Assembly (NCBI GenBank): GCA_913057175.1
Contig: CAJXNP010000013.1
Span: forward strand, 1-64,000
From: an uncultured Cytophagales bacterium
GTDB lineage: Bacteria; Bacteroidota; Bacteroidia; Cytophagales; Cyclobacteriaceae
Direction of reading: 5' to 3'
Length of the DNA stretch: 64,000 bases
Shown piece by piece: positions 63,259 to 64,000 of the stretch. Positions within the stretch are counted from its first letter, which is position 1. Each line of letters starts with the position of its first letter. Both the position numbers and the translations under genes were made by a program. The notes below the pieces were generated by a model. It was given only the letters and a program-made list of their open reading frames with translations, had not been told where the DNA came from and did not search any database.

Positions 63259-64000
63259 GGATTTTTTTCATTTTGTTTAAGATAACCCAGCAGTTTTTGG
63301 TTTCCTTTTATGATTTGAAGCTTGCTGTCCATAAGGTTCATATTCTGCAACCATTTTTCAAATTCCGGCGCTGGTCTGACCTCCAGTAATTGGCGGACAA
63401 ACAAGGCGTCATGGTAAGAAGTACTTTGGTAATTCAGCATGATGTCATCTGCTCCGGGAACACCCATGATGTAATTACATCCACATGATGCAAGAAGAAC
63501 CAGAAGGTTATCCATATCGTCCTGGTCCGCATTGGCATGATTGGTATAACAAATGTCACACCCCATCGGCAATCCCAGCAATTTTCCACAAAAATGATCT
63601 TCCAGTCCTGCCCGGATGATCTGTTTTCCATCATACAAATATTCCGGTCCGATGAAACCGACAACCGTATTGACGAGAAATGGATCAAATGCACTGGCAA
63701 CGGCATAGGCACGGACTTCACACGTTTGCTGATCAACTCCATGATGAGCGTCGGCAGATAACGAACTTCCCTGTCCGGTTTCAAAATACATGATCTGATT
63801 ACCTGTAGGATTTCTTTTCAAGCTCAAACCTGCTTCATATGCATCTTGTAGCATATCGAGCGAAATACCAAAACTGGTATTTGTTTTTTCTGTTCCACCG
63901 ATTGATTGAAAGACCAGGTCAACCGGAGCTTTTCGACGGATTGCTTCCATGGTTGTGGTGACATGGCTGAGGACGCATGTTTGGGTTGGGATTTGGAATT
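63255..64000 (-). CDS. eutB: Ethanolamine ammonia-lyase large subunit, cut by window end
   Basis: The C-terminal half (at least 247 residues) of the heavy chain is visible; the full family length is about 450-465. The catalytic and cobalamin region is clear: YFETGQGSSLSADAHHGVDQ, NTVVGFIGPEYLYDGKQIIR, GLEDHFCGKLLGLPMGCDIC and NHANADQDDMDN. The open frame continues in phase to base 64000 with family-like TQTCVLSHVTTTM before the Met at 63950, so that Met is internal and the gene is partial only because the window ends. It overlaps eutC by four bases. Confidence 0.96.
   Translation of the reverse strand, partial: FQIPTQTCVLSHVTTTMEAIRRKAPVDLVFQSIGGTEKTNTSFGISLDMLQDAYEAGLSLKRNPTGNQIMYFETGQGSSLSADAHHGVDQQTCEVRAYAVASAFDPFLVNTVVGFIGPEYLYDGKQIIRAGLEDHFCGKLLGLPMGCDICYTNHANADQDDMDNLLVLLASCGCNYIMGVPGADDIMLNYQSTSYHDALFVRQLLEVRPAPEFEKWLQNMNLMDSKLQIIKGNQKLLGYLKQNEKNP

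Noticed and set aside
63948-63950. ATG as true start of eutB
   Set aside because: The frame continues in phase to the window edge with EutB-like sequence, and the visible part is only about half the family length.

Overview
The window looks like a chromosomal segment of a marine-type Bacteroidota bacterium, probably Cytophagales (order-level placement is inference). The evidence is an AT-rich sequence with tight operons and few Shine-Dalgarno motifs, a SusC/SusD pair, an FG-GAP/ASPIC-UnbV lipoprotein, a Bacteroidota-type promoter (TTTG-N19-TAAATTTG) in front of a tRNA, and LutABC next to a fused rhamnulose-phosphate aldolase/dehydrogenase. I see no phage, transposase, CRISPR array or rRNA.

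Region 1 (297-10644) is a surface-polysaccharide cluster. Three plus-strand genes (sugar-1-phosphate cytidylyltransferase-like, PIG-L-type deacetylase, methyltransferase) converge on a seven-gene minus-strand operon. That operon runs from a WbaP/WcaJ-like initiating phosphotransferase through a WecG/TagA transferase, a GDP-mannose 3,5-epimerase homologue and four glycosyltransferases. The last glycosyltransferase carries a run of ten C residues near its start codon, a likely phase-variation switch. A tRNA-Lys, with promoter and terminator visible, and two exported proteins of unknown role follow (11001-12915).

Region 2 (12950-26050 and 35381-38029) is a sugar-catabolic locus best explained as L-rhamnose use. 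It has an exported GH2 beta-galactosidase, a GntR-type regulator, an NCS1-like permease with a tiny membrane protein, LutABC (L-lactate oxidation), the aldolase/lactaldehyde dehydrogenase fusion, an MFS sugar porter, an L-rhamnose isomerase and a rhamnulokinase-like FGGY kinase. The proposed flow is rhamnose, rhamnulose, rhamnulose-1-phosphate, DHAP plus lactaldehyde, L-lactate, pyruvate. A 17-base sequence is shared exactly by the permease and aldolase upstream regions.

Region 3 (26059-35112) separates the two halves of that locus. It holds an ECF sigma factor, a TPR-bearing candidate anti-sigma protein and an unknown 111-residue protein, all divergent from a large exported, membrane-anchored TPR-CHAT protein. 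These are followed by a sulfotransferase/DUF1214 pair and two SDR oxidoreductases.

Region 4 (38030-49106) has a long leader region, SusC, SusD, an ASPIC/UnbV lipoprotein, a Nudix-like regulator with a degenerate Nudix box and a D-lyxose isomerase. Region 5 (49187-57905) contains small regulators (XRE with DUF2975, and MarR with GNAT behind twin perfect or near-perfect operators), a histidine-kinase-like protein with no ATPase domain, a separate small kinase, a 50-residue membrane protein, YihY/BrkB and AI-2E family membrane proteins, and an EEP-family hydrolase. Region 6 (58019-64000) has an alpha/beta hydrolase, a DUF2490 protein, an SLC13/TrkA-C transporter, an EcsC-family protein and the ethanolamine ammonia-lyase genes eutC and eutB, with eutB cut by the window end. 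Two intergenic regions fold on paper into elaborate structures: a three-way junction at 53865-53951 and nested palindromes at 62387-62510.
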